DNA of 49,262 bases, from positions 286 through 49,547 of the forward strand of contig JAAMXY010002149.1 in the NCBI GenBank assembly GCA_019677205.1, in the 5' to 3' direction. The position numbers were made by a program, and so were the translations under genes. The DNA comes from Pinguiococcus pyrenoidosus. Lineage: Eukaryota; Sar; Pinguiophyceae; Pinguiochrysidales; Pinguiochrysidaceae. Under the pieces are notes generated by a model. It worked only from the letters and a program-made list of their open reading frames with translations, was not told where the DNA came from and did no database searches. Shown here piece by piece: positions 28,912 to 39,781 of this stretch; position 1 is the stretch's first letter, and each line of letters begins with the position of its first letter.

Positions 28912-31900
28912 ATGGAGCGGAAGTTGTGGCTGTACTACGCCGCGATTTTTGCCGCAGTTCTCGCGGCATACATGCGGACCCTCAGCCCCGGCATCGTCGG
29001 AGGCGACAGCGGGGAACTGGTGGCAGAGGCGTGTGCGTTGGGCACGGCCCATCCGCCGGGGTACCCCACCTTGACCATGCTCATGTGGATCGTAACTCGA
29101 GTAGTCCCGGCCATGCCAGGTAGGAAACGCGGTGTCGCCTTTCGTGCCGACGTTCCGAGTGTAAGGACGTATTCGCCACAACTAGGGCCACTGGAGACGC
29201 CAGCGGGAAGAGCGAATGCGCTCTCTGCGGTTTTCGGGGCTCTGGCATCTGTGCTGCTGGCTGGCTGCGTCCAGGAGCTTGCGCTGGCATCGCCGGCGTC
29301 CAGGATCAGCGGGATGGCTGGGGGCGTCGCGGCTGCTGGTATGTGGGTGATAAGACCACCGACACACTTCTTGGTCACGTCACTCTCAGAAGCTCGCTCA
29401 CCGGTGGCGTGGCAGGCATCTTTGCGTTCAGTCCGCTGGTCTGGCAGTACAGCACTTCTGCTGAGGTCTTCGCGCTAAACAACTTCCTGTGCGCGGCGAT
29501 TCTGCTGCTGACGCTGAGATTCATGCGGACGAAGAAGCACGAAGATGCTTACAGAGGTGCCTCCCACCAAGCAGAGCCGGTCGTCGGTCACAGTTCCAGA
29601 CCTCCCTCTACAAATAAGCTTAAGCTCTCGCTGCTGCTTGACAGGTGCGATGGTGTGTGGACTGGCGATGACCAACCAGCACACCAGCGTGCTCTTCCAG
29701 GCGCCCGTGGCAGCCTTTGTGCTCTACTGCTTCTGCTCGCCGAGCGAAGCGTCTATGAATGCCAGCAGAAGAGGAGCGAGGACATCGAAAGCTGTTGGTC
29801 GAAGCCGGCCCCAACGAACGGACGCTGCCCAGGCACTGAGATCCATCCTCGTCCTGGCAACATGCTACGTGGCGGGGCTCCTTCCATACGCTTATCTGCC
29901 GATTGCGGCCTACTTTAACCCCGTCCCGGGATCTTGGGGGGATGTCACGAGCCTCACCGGTAGGATTCATGATCGAGGATCCTCCTGAGCAGAGATATCT
30001 CAACACCACTTTCACAAGGCTTCCTCCGACATCTTGCTCGGTCTGACTACGGAACTTTTCAACTGTACTCTGGGAAGGCGAGCTCCGACCTGGCCGTCTT
30101 CGAAAGGTGCTGGTGCCTTCGCAAGCCCTGCAGAGACCATACGGGGACATGAACAAAGTCTCAACTCGTGATCAGATCGCGCGCCATGCTGACGGACATG
30201 GCTTCTCATCAAGGACTTCACGGCGTCGTTCTGGCCGTGGCAGCCCTTGGCACAGTGGCAGGCACTGCAGTCCCAGGACACAGAAGGTGCGAGCCTAAGC
30301 AGTGCAGTTCCGATGCGCGCCCAGATCACCAAACGCCACTAAAAGCTGGGAAGATCCAAGTGCACTATGCTCTGGGTCCTTCTCCTCTTCTACGTTGGCG
30401 TGTTCCACAGTCTCGCGAACCTTCCGCTAGACACGCCGCTGCTCTACGGAGTGCATCAGCGTTTCTGGATGCAACCGTTCTTGATCGTCTCCATTCTTGC
30501 CGGTGCGATCACCCAATGGTGTGGGTGCCGCAGGAAACCAGTCTCACAGGAAGCTCTGCCGTAGGTGCTGCGATCGCCGATCTGCCGACTGGGCTAGGCG
30601 TTGAAGCCAACCGAAAGGTAGACTTGTCCGGCCGGATCCCATCGAAACAGTTCCGCCCCATAACGAGGCTCATATGTGCTGAGCAGGGCCAAAACCGCGG
30701 GAAGTTGATGCTCCTGACACTGCTCTCGCTGATCACTGCTGTCGGGCTGGTTCTCTGGCAGCTCGTGCGGAACCTTGTCGCAAGCGACCAGAGCAACAAC
30801 GATCACTTCCAGAACCACAGGTATGTGCCGCATGTGCCGCGTGTGCCGCAGTGCCAATGGCCGCGCCTTGCCATCCATCTCACCGCCAGAATCAACACGC
30901 ACCAGCAAAAACTTCCTGGAGGGCCTCGAGAAAGATGCGGTCGCGCTGATCAACTGGGATCAGATGTGGACGTCCGTCAGGTGCTGCAGCCGCGGAACTT
31001 CTTTGAGAGCTACCCACGCATGACCCGGCGGAAGCTGATTGCCTCACACAGCGTATCGTCTGCTTTCCTAGATACATGCAGCAGTGCGAGCTGGTTCGAC
31101 CAGACGTGACTTCCATCAACCTCTCCATGATGACATACGCGTGGTTCCGGACCAAGAAGGGCCACTATTCTGGTGCGTCGGCCACCGACATTCTGTGCAT
31201 TCTATTACATCTTCGAGGCGGCGCTTAGCCACGTCCTTAGACGTTGTCTTCCCGGGAGACTTTTACACCGACGAAAGACGTCGTCGGCATTCCCCAAAGA
31301 AGCGACGCGGCTTCACAATGCTCGAGTTCGCAAAGGCCAACGTCGTCGATCACGCATCAAGCACAGCAAACACGGATACGGCAAGGCGAAGAAGGTGCTC
31401 CCCCGTGCTTTGCTAGGCTTCGTGGGGCGCAATCAACGTCAAGAGCCTTCGTACGACTGCCGCAGGCCCGTGTACATTGGTGGAGCCCTGAACTTCCAAG
31501 AAGAGGACTTCGACAAGCTCTTCGATCTGATCCCATACGGCTACGCCCACAAGGTACCGCTTGCCCCAGCAGAGCGCTAGTCTACTGCGCCAACGAATCA
31601 AACAAGCCAACTGATCGAAGAAGCCAATCGATCGAAGAAGCCAACATATCAAGCTGTCCAACTAGGTGGTGCCAATCACGCAAGCTCCTCAGGCGGTCAC
31701 ATACTGGGACAGGTGAAGACGGCACTCCATATCTTCACCCTTTCCCCCTCCCCCCACTTCTTCCAACGCAGTCTAAGCAGAAGAGTCTTACGCTGCAGAG
31801 CTCTCAAGGTACTCCGGCTTTACTCGAAACGCCAAGTGATCGAAACGCTTCCCCAAGCAAACCGATGGGGTCCAGAAACCTGGGAGAGCACCATAGTGAG

Positions 31901-32735
31901 GTACGCTGCTCCACGGAAACAAGTGGTCGGGCGCAATGTAAGGCCATCTGGTCGTAGAATCTATTGGGACGCCGTCGAAGCATCCGCAGCACATGCGTTG
32001 GATCTTGCTATCAAGCAAAGCAGGAGTGCCGCCGAAGGTTCGAGCCAGCTTGTCCAATGTGTCTCACGTTCTACAGATTTTGTTCGAAGCGAAGCTAACA
32101 AACTGGAATCACGGATCCGCAGAAGCGTCAGCGCGACAAAAGGAGCGTGCCTTCCGAGTCTTGGCAGAAACGGCGCTCTTCCTCGAGGTGCGTAGACTAG
32201 AGATCCGCAAGGCTTTGCTTCTGCCCCGCGGAGAAGCTCAAGGCTGGACTTAAACAGACTGCTGCGGCGCACGATCCGGAGCCACAGGCATCAGTCTACA
32301 AGAACCTGGGCATCGCGCACATGGAAATCGTCAAGTCGGATCTGAAAACGAAGCGACGACAACGCTCTCCACCACTTCGGGATGGTTTGGTCGGTGAGTG
32401 CTTGGACATGTGCACCCGTTAGGAGGTCGCTTCTCTCAACCAAAATGCCCATTGTGGCTCGCCAAGGCATCTTTGGGAATGCTACAGTTGAGTCGTGGTA
32501 CGACCCATCACGCCACCCTCCGAACTGGCTGGACTGGAGCAGCCAGCGCTTCCTTTCGGTACGTCTCGGAGTTGGTGTGGCGTTTTGCCGTCGATGCGTT
32601 CAGCCTTTCTTCATCGTTGCTTCATGCTAGAGCTGGGAGAGCTTCTTGAGGCATCCCAACGCCCCGGCGGATGCGCAGTACGACACCGTCAAGCACATCT
32701 ACTCGTCCCTCACGAGGAGCATCTCCGAGCAATAG
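28912..32735 (+). CDS. TMEM260: TMEM260-like protein O-mannosyltransferase (DUF2723), 18 exons
   Basis: Exons: 28912-29119, 29186-29342, 29390-29556, 29645-29959, 30019-30106, 30176-30286, 30354-30502, 30565-30820, 30906-30980, 31072-31172, 31241-31394, 31466-31553, 31666-31712, 31772-31895, 31990-32187, 32234-32393, 32488-32558, 32631-32735; about 857 aa. An ER multispanning enzyme; human TMEM260 O-mannosylates folded plexin/MET-type domains. Hallmarks in order: GGDSGELVAEACALGTAHPPGYP with the catalytic Asp, WQYSTSAEVFALNN, TNQHTSVLF, AGLLPYAYLPIAAYF, RSDYGTFQLYS, HQRFWMQPF, the lumenal RPDVTSINLSMMTYAWF, and a TPR-like C-terminus. Highly split, introns 46-112 bp. The borders of exons 2, 14, 15 and 17 are the least certain. 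Confidence 0.9.
31609..31642 (+). repeat. Short direct repeat in TMEM260 intron 12
   Basis: Two copies of GATCGAAGAAGCCAA sit back to back, with a two-base spacer, inside the intron 31554-31665. Confidence 0.7.
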
Positions 32736-33219
32736 TCTTCATTCTTGTGCGTCGTGAGGTCCTAACGAGCGTTATCCCACGGATATCCAAGTCGTCCAGT
32801 CGATGCGAAACGCATATCCTCGCAAACAGGAAAAGTCCAGAGGCAAATTGTAGACACTGCGCAGAGAAATCGAAGCGGCGTTCGAGGGGCAAAATCCAAA
32901 GATCTCGGCGGGAAATCTATCGAAAACGCTCCGTATCGAAATTTATCTCCTTATCACCCCTAAATCACAGCTCCACAATCACTCTTTTGAAAGAGAAAGA
33001 AGTCCAAAGAATCCTCTTTAGATCAGCTTTATCAAACATAAATAACAATGCGTTCAACACTGTTCTGTCCCCGCTTCTTCCACACACAGAGCGCCATTTC
33101 TCCTCCGACGCAGACATCCCCACTTAAGTTCCTCATCGATCTGAGCGCTTTGGGCCAGCAGCGTTTCGTAACCGCTCTCTGGCGTCGCGTGCGCTTCGGC
33201 TCAAACGCACCGTGCAAGC
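32736..33219. other. Intergenic region between TMEM260-like and ALIX-like genes
   Basis: This is 484 bp of relatively AT-richer DNA between tandem plus-strand genes. It contains GCGCCATTTC at 33091-33100, also found near other starts in this window. ORFs crossing it have no protein-like character. Confidence 0.5.
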
Positions 33220-36200
33220 ATGCTCTCGATTCCCCTCAAGAAGTCCAGTGAAGTGGACATCTCCGCGCCGTTGTCGTCGTACATCGCGTCCAGTCTGAGC
33301 GAGAGCGACGCGGAGCTGTACAAGAACGATGTGGACGTGCTCAACAACTTGCGCTCCTTAGTGAAGAGCCAAAACTGTGGCCCCAAAGAGCTGGCCACTT
33401 ACTACATGCATCTTACGCAGGTATCTTTCCCACGAGGGTGTACCGAAGTTTTGGAACCCAAAAAAGAAGCTTGAACTCCCTCTCACACGTATTACACTTA
33501 GGCGGAACCCTATTTTCCGATCAGTGACAGCGTCGCGCGTGTGAACTTCCTGTGGCAAGACGCATTCAAGCCCGCGCTTTCGGTGTCTTTGGCCAACCTG
33601 AAGTTTGAACGAGCAGCAATCCTCTTTAACATGGCGGGCACGGCCTCCACTTTGGCCGTGATCTGCGACCGCGAGACCGATGCTGGTCTACGACTGGCAA
33701 ACAAGCTCTTCTCGCAAGCGTTCGGGGCCTTTCGCCACATTCGAACCGAGATCTGCGGCAAGATTCCGGGTGCCACCACTTTCGACCTGTCAGAAACGGG
33801 CCTCAACCTCTGCGAGAAGCTGATGGAAGCCCAGGCCCAGGCCTGCTTCTACGAAAAAGCCCTTCTCGACAGAAGAAAAGCAGTCACAGGGCAAGGTAGG
33901 TGCCGATCCGGACCTCGAGAAATCGGCAGCGTCGAGAAACCGAGACGATCAAGTTGATGTTGTCGTCTCCCTGACGTTTGCTTCTGCCCTGCGTTTGGTC
34001 AGGGAAGGCGATGAGCGGTATGCTTGTGGCCGGCCTGGCTGGTAAGGCAGCGGAGCTGTATGCTGGCGCACTCTCCTACTGCGACGCCGCCGGTGCCAAT
34101 ACGTCCGGGATCGGTGGCGCGCTCGGGCAAGCACCGATTGACAGCTCTTGGATCGGCCACCTGAGCTTCCAGAAGATGTGCTTCGAAGCCTCGGAGGCCC
34201 AGTGGGCGGCGCAGCACTTCTACGACGAGGGCGAGAGCTCGGGAACTGGCTACGGCAAGGCCATCGGATGGTATGCAGAGGCGGAGCGACGGATCCTCGA
34301 CACCATCGCGCAGGGCGAAGCTCTGGAGTTGGCGCCAAGTCTGCTTGCAGGGGCAGAGGCCCTGAGGTGAGTTCGGTATGAGTGTGAGCCGCAGACATAG
34401 GCCTGCCTAACTCGCTGCCCTTCGCTTGCACGGGAAAAAAAAGGGACAAGGTCCAGAAAATGAAGCGGACGCTTGAAACGGACAACGAGAAGATCTACCA
34501 CGAAGTTGTTCCTTCTCAAGCGCAGCTCCCGGCCGTGCGCAAGATCGCGATTGTCAAACCCATTCCGGTGGCACAGCTTCTGGTGGACTTTCTCGAGAAT
34601 CAGGTATCTTCCGGTGTCGTTGCCTACCATCGAGCGAAGCGCGACCATGTGACGTGACGAGGCCTGGCTCCCTTCGTAGATCCCAACAAGACTCTTTCAA
34701 GGCATGCTTCCGAAGGAGTCGCGGCCAGCTCTGCTTCGTTTCGAGCGCGCGAGCTCGGAAATCATCCAGAAGCTGGAGACAGAAGTGAAGGAGAAGCATG
34801 CAGATATCCGAAAGCAGCTCGCGGAGGCCGGCCTTCCCGGCACGCTGGAGCACTACGCTCAGGATCAAGGGCAGCCGAAGATCCCGGACGCGCTGTTCAA
34901 GCGCATGCAGGATAGCGCTGCGAGTGCGCAGAAGATTCAGCAGCTCAGCGCGGAGATCCAGTACCTCTCGTCGAGCAACATGCAGCGCGTGAACAAGGTC
35001 CGCTCCCAGATCGCCGCCGAGGAGAAGAAGGACATGGACTTCCGCGCCCGGTCCGTGGACATCATGGCGCCTTGGACCGGAGCTTCGAGCACCGCCATTC
35101 TCGCAGAGTACACCAAGGATTGCCAGCATTACGAGCAGCTGCTGGGGCAGGCCGCAAGATCCGATGCGTACCTGCTGGAGCAGATTGGAAGCCCAAAGCT
35201 CCAAGGGCACATTCAGCTCGTCATGAAGAGTCGCAGCGAGGTTGAAGCGAGCCTTCCGCGGGCCGAGCCCCTCAGCGAGCAGGAGAGCAGCTCGGGCTTC
35301 ATCGAGCCCCGACCGCGGTACAATACCAACACGCTGCAAGGCCTGCTGGTGCAGCTCGCTCAATTCCTCACGGAAAGGTATGAGCAAGGACGAAAGGACA
35401 AGGGACGAAACGCAGGCTGGTCTTGCCTCAGCTGCTTGCTTTCGTAGGGAGCAAACCTTGGCGACGCTCAAGTCAAGTACAAGCTCGCAGAGTCTGAGAG
35501 CGAAGCTGTCCGAGGCAGCGAAGAACGCGGGCTTCGGTGGGCCCGACACGGAGAGTCTTTCGCTGGATCAAGACATCTTCGAGAGAATAACTGACGCGGA
35601 GTTGCGGCAGCTTGAGACGGCCGAGCGCTCGTTGCGGCAGTCTGTCGGGCAAGAGGGGGCGCTTCTCGCTCAAACGATGGCAGAGAACCACCGCTTCAAG
35701 GAAGCGGTGGACGTGGATCCGGTGCGTCTGCTGGTCAATCCGGTTCACACGCAGGCGAAGTTGGCAGCGTTGCTGATCTTCTCTTGCGCGCTAGGTCAAC
35801 GTCAAGAAGGCCGCGATCTTCCAGAGCATCGAGGCCGCGGCGACGAGCGTGCAGACGCTTGTGGACAACATGTTGGAGGGGAAGCGATTCTATGAAACCT
35901 TGACGTCCCGGCTCGAGCGCCTTTCGCAGCTCGTCGCGGATGCTTCCAACGCGCAGGACTTTGCTCGCGCCGACTATCTCAACGGTGGCCAAAGCAGCGC
36001 GGCAAGGCGGCAGCAAGAGGAGCAGGTACAAATCTCAGCAAATCTCACCAGATCTCACCGTGAACAAAGCCCGGGCCGGAAAGAGGCTTCGGACAGAAAC
36101 AGAAAAGAATCTAAGTCGAGAGCATCTCTTCGTCGGAAACCAGGATGCAGCGTTCGCTCGTCAACTGGCTTCGCAGCAGTCGGGAGAAGTGGTGAACGAG

Positions 36201-36671
36201 GAGAAGCTGCAGGATGATGCTCCCGTTACGGCAGCCAGCGCAGCCAGCACCTCGGAGGCGTCCAAGAACAGCACGAAGACATGGTTCAAGTGGGCCTGGG
36301 GTGGCANNNNNNNNNNNNNNNNNNNNNNNNNNNNNNNNNNNNNNNNNNNNNNNNNNNNNNNNNNNNNNNNNNNNNNNNNNNNNNNNNNNNNNATCGACTC
36401 CGGCAGGAACCCTCTGGGCCCGGCACCGTCCCTTGGGGGCCCGCCGTCGGCCCCGCCTCCGAGCGGCCCACCGCCGTCCTTCAGCTCGCTGGGCCTCGCC
36501 CAAGGTGGCACCCCAGTGCTTGGGCACGCGGGGAGAAGCGCCCCTCCCTCTAGCTCGCAAACGTCGGCAAACAGACTCGTGGAGATGGGCTTCGATCGCG
36601 CGGCCGTTGACCGAGCCCTGGCCGCCAACAATGGGGACGAGCAGGCCGCTTTGAACTCGCTTCTGGCATGA
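33220..36671 (+). CDS. ALIX: BRO1/ALIX-family ESCRT accessory protein with C-terminal UBA domain
   Basis: Exons: 33220-33420, 33502-33895, 34003-34366, 34444-34603, 34680-35377, 35448-35721, 35795-36025, then 36144-36671 interrupted by Ns. The BRO1 domain (about residues 1-375) shows the family order: YIASSLSESD, FERAAILFNMAG, WIGHLSFQKMCFEASEAQ, YGKAIGWYAEAE. The V domain (about 380-770) has the two-arm coiled coil. A proline-rich stretch follows the gap (SAPPPSGPPPSF). The last 35 residues form a UBA domain (NRLVEMGFDRAAVDRAL ... NGDEQAALNSLL). ALIX/Bro1 proteins bind ESCRT-III and ubiquitinated cargo in multivesicular-body sorting. A C-terminal UBA is not a usual ALIX part. If the gap is truly 86 bases the frame runs through it. 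Confidence 0.9.
36307..36392. other. Assembly gap (86 N)
   Basis: A run of N inside the last exon(s) of the ALIX-like gene, between the V domain and the proline-rich/UBA tail. Missing sequence is probably low-complexity proline-rich coding DNA, and could include an intron. Confidence 0.95.
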
Positions 36672-36823
36672 GCAAGTGCTGGTCTGGAATGCCAAACCGG
36701 ACAACGGGTGCCGTCCATCAGCAGGCAGGCTTTTCGTCAGGGGATCCGCGAAGCATGTTGCAGGTTGCAGGTTTGCAGGAGCAGAAGGGGCCAAGACGGA
36801 ACTGGAGTCTTTTCGTTTCTCCG

Positions 36824-37413
36824 TCACCGGCGCCCCTCCCAGTAGTCTCGCCAGGCCTTCAAGGTCGCATCATTCTCAATGACCCACGCAATCGTGCCTC
36901 GCGCAGCAGGCTCCTTCTTCGCTTGCTTCTCGTCCTTCTCCTGCTGCGTTTCTCTGGCCTTCGGCTTGGGTTCGATGTACCTGCACCGGAATTTCATCGC
37001 AGGGCGTTGTCAGTGGTGTCATTCAAGCTCCATGATCCACAATGAAGCACGCCAGAGTGAACGTACTGTCGGATATCCTCCGGAAAGAGGGAATAAAACT
37101 CCTGCAAGCGGGCCTTTTGCTCCACAGCTGCTCGGTCGCTCCTCGCCGTTCGGAACCGCGGATCTCTATGGGCGGCAGTATTGCCCAGGAAAGGGTTCTC
37201 CACCACCGTCGCGAAATGCTCGTCCAGAGGCTTTCCTCTGCCGGTGGAGAAGTGATACGCCTGGATGGCCGCCACGCCCACCGCGAACGCCGCACAGCCG
37301 CCAATGCCGAACAAGATCCACATGTCTCTGCGCGGAATGCCGAACTTGGACGCCACGCAGGTCCCGAGCCCCAGCAGGAGGAAAAGAACGCGCAGCAGGT
37401 GTCTCTGCCACAT
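36824..37413 (-). CDS. Small membrane protein of unknown function
   Basis: Exons (minus): 37413-37067 and 36980-36824; 167 aa. Two hydrophobic segments lie at about residues 5-22 (LLRVLFLLLGLGTCVA) and 31-50 (WILFGIGGCAAFAVGVAAI). The remaining two-thirds is hydrophilic and charged (DPRFRTARSDRAAVEQKARL, then a Lys/Glu-rich stretch), ending in IAWVIENDATLKAWRDYWEG. The split codon CA/G across the intron is consistent. I do not recognise a family. The size and topology would fit a mitochondrial or ER membrane assembly factor, but this is not shown. It converges on the ALIX-like gene and shares a promoter region with the dehydrogenase. Confidence 0.7.
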
Positions 37414-37791
37414 CTTTCGTGGCGGTTTTTGGTGAGAAAAGCGGCGCTTTTGGGGGGTTTAAGCCGTCTTTTGAGCGGGTGCGTCTCTCCCTCATTTTGT
37501 TAAAGTCCGAAACTGCGAGAACAGTCAATATTTACATGCGGGCGTGTAAATGGAAAACATGGAAAACATGCGGGCGTGTAAATGGAAAACGAGTATCGAT
37601 AATGATCTTGATGATGCTGGAAGTCGCGGAGCTCGCATTGGCTGAACGCCACGAACGTGGAAACTACTGGAGCGTTCTATGGAGCTCCGTGTGAGAGATC
37701 GTTTCTCTATTTTCGCCTGTTTTAGCTCATCTAGGATCTGAAATCTTTTGGCGCCATTTCCCTTCGAGAACGCCCCGTCCCCACTTCAAAC
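37414..37791. promoter_or_regulatory. Divergent promoter region with 25-bp direct repeat
   Basis: This 378-bp region lies between the membrane-protein gene and the dehydrogenase. It holds a duplicated 25-bp element (37534-37558 and 37566-37590, core GCGGGCGTGTAAATGG) and TTTTGGCGCC at 37746-37755, 36 bp before the dehydrogenase ATG. Confidence 0.55.
37534..37590. repeat. 25-bp direct repeat, 32-bp period, in a shared promoter
   Basis: Two identical 25-bp copies are separated by ATGGAAA, a partial copy of the unit end. They contain a GC-box-like GCGGGCGTG core. Confidence 0.85.
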
Positions 37792-39639
37792 ATGCGCACG
37801 TTAGGAAACCTGGCCAAATTCGTCCTCGCGACGCAGGTGTGGCGTCGCAGTGCGGCTTTTGCGCGTCAGCGGTGCGTTGTGCGCTGCGCGCTGCGTTTGA
37901 AATGTCCTGAAATCGCAAAAACTGCGCCGCTGAACTGTGAAAATCTTTCGTCTTCCGGCGCCACAGGCCGACTTCTTCCCCGCGCAGTACTATCGTGTCG
38001 TCGTACATGTCGAGCATGTCTACAGTGGCGTACTCCGCGCCGCCAGGCACCATGGACATCGAGGACCAGACGGTGTTGACGCCGCTACAGGATGGCAGCA
38101 CGGTGCTCGTGGTTGGGGCTTCGCGCGGAATCGGTATAGAACAGCTGTCCAGCGTCCCAGTTTTCCACGCGTCGTTGGAAGAGCATCTTTAGGACGCGCG
38201 ATTAATGGACTGGCTTTGTGGTGCAGGCATCGGCTTCGTCAAGCAGCTGCTGGACAAGGGCTGCCACGTGCTGGCGACCTACCGGGGACAGCCGTCCCAA
38301 GCGCTGAAGAAGGTGAGTACCTCAGCGAGCTGGATTGAGGTGATGCAAAGAGAATCAGGAGGCTTTGGCAGCAAGCAACGACCTTGGATGGTCCGACTTG
38401 GGGTGGTGGAAAGGAGAGATTTGCTGGGAACGTGTGAAATGAGAAAGGATCCGCAACGCGGACGTAATCCGGGTTCAGTAGAGCTTTCACTCAGTAGAGC
38501 TTTCACGCTTTTACGCTTTTACGCGTTTACGCGTTTACGCTGTTCCGTTGGAATCAGAGTGTTGTGATGAAATGATGCTGGGAAGGGAACATCACGGTGA
38601 TGGCCCAAAATCGAGACTAATCGGCGCGGCGGAATCCCTCAGCTGCAAGGCAATGACAATCTGACGCTGCTTGAGATGGACGTCGGCAACGCCGAGTCCA
38701 TTGCTGCCGCGGCACAGACGGTGGCAGACGCGGGGACGACGCTCACGCACATCATTCACAATGCTGGAGTCATTGGAGACGATCCCTTCACAAACGCCTT
38801 CACAGGGGTACGCGGCAAAGCGTTTCACGGGACGACGCGTAGACGGAGACTCCCAACTCATCTCCGGTTGTCCACTGTCTTCAGGATGCCGATCTCCAGG
38901 GAGTAAAGGATGAATTCACAACGGTCTTTGAGATCAATGCAGTTGGACCTTTCCTCGTTGCGAGGCAATTCGCCAAAGTTCTCGGGGTACGAGCATGACG
39001 CCGATGGGAAGCAGATGGGTGTCTTCGCGAAGGTTCTCACCGGTTCGGTGGTCCTGCCTTGTGCGGTACTGTGCGTTGCAGGCGGAGGCTCCCAGCATGC
39101 CAATCATTGCCATCCTCAGCAGCAAGGTTGGCTCCGTTGATGACAATGGAAGCGGCGGCCTCTACGCTTATCGAGCCTCAAAGGTGCGCGCTGAAGTAGC
39201 GGACAAGCTTACGGTGGAGATCTGTACTTACCCGCCATCGCTACGTTCGCCTCAGGCCGCGTGCAACATGATTGCGAAGTGTCTGTACATCGACCTGAAG
39301 CGCGAGAACAAGGCCACCGTCGTCCTCCTGCATCCAGGATACGTCCGGACGGACATGGTAGGAAGCCTCGGCGATTGGGCGAGGAAAATCGAGATGCGAA
39401 GATGCACGTTCTAAGCTGCGTTTTCCTTTTCGTCAGACGGGCAATGAAGGCCTGATCGACGTGGAGGAGAGCGTCATGGGCATGCTGAAGGCGGTCGAGG
39501 CGACGGGACCAGGTGCGGCAAAGTGTCAGGATCCCTAGGATGACGTATCGACGGGCGTTCCTAAAGCGCTTCGCTGGCCGTGCCCACAGAAACGCCATTT
39601 CGCTTTGTGGACTACAAAGCAGCCTTGATCCCATGGTAG
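37792..39639 (+). CDS. Short-chain dehydrogenase/reductase (C-factor-like SDR)
   Basis: Exons: 37792-37871, 37967-38133, 38227-38312, 38643-38807, 38885-38986, 39082-39183, 39256-39357, 39437-39512, 39590-39639; 309 aa. A Rossmann oxidoreductase using NAD(P)H. Motifs: cofactor-binding GASRGIG near residue 76 (split by an intron), HIIHNAGV (the NNAG position), catalytic Ser in AILSSKVG, YRASK (YxxxK) and the HPGYVRTDM block. These place it with C-factor/sniffer-like SDRs. The first exon adds a basic, Ser/Arg-rich leader that looks like an organelle presequence. If translation started at the later ATG (MSSMSTV) the protein would be cytosolic. Substrate unknown. Intron 3 is long (330 bp) and repeat-bearing. 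Confidence 0.87.
38475..38539 (+). repeat. Nested tandem repeats in SDR intron 3
   Basis: Two 16-bp units (TCAGTAGAGCTTTCAC) are followed directly by four 8-bp units (two GCTTTTAC, two GCGTTTAC). The 8-bp unit overlaps in sequence with the end of the 16-bp unit. Confidence 0.85.
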
Positions 39640-39781
39640 TCGGGGAAGAAAGATCGAGTGGAATGCCTTTCGATTTGCTTGATCCCAAGCTCATCACCGA
39701 TCGCGCCTCTAGTCCCTTCTGGACGTGATCTGACGGGCTGGGCGGCAAAGGGGGACTCAAGCAGATGAGGAACGACAGGCT

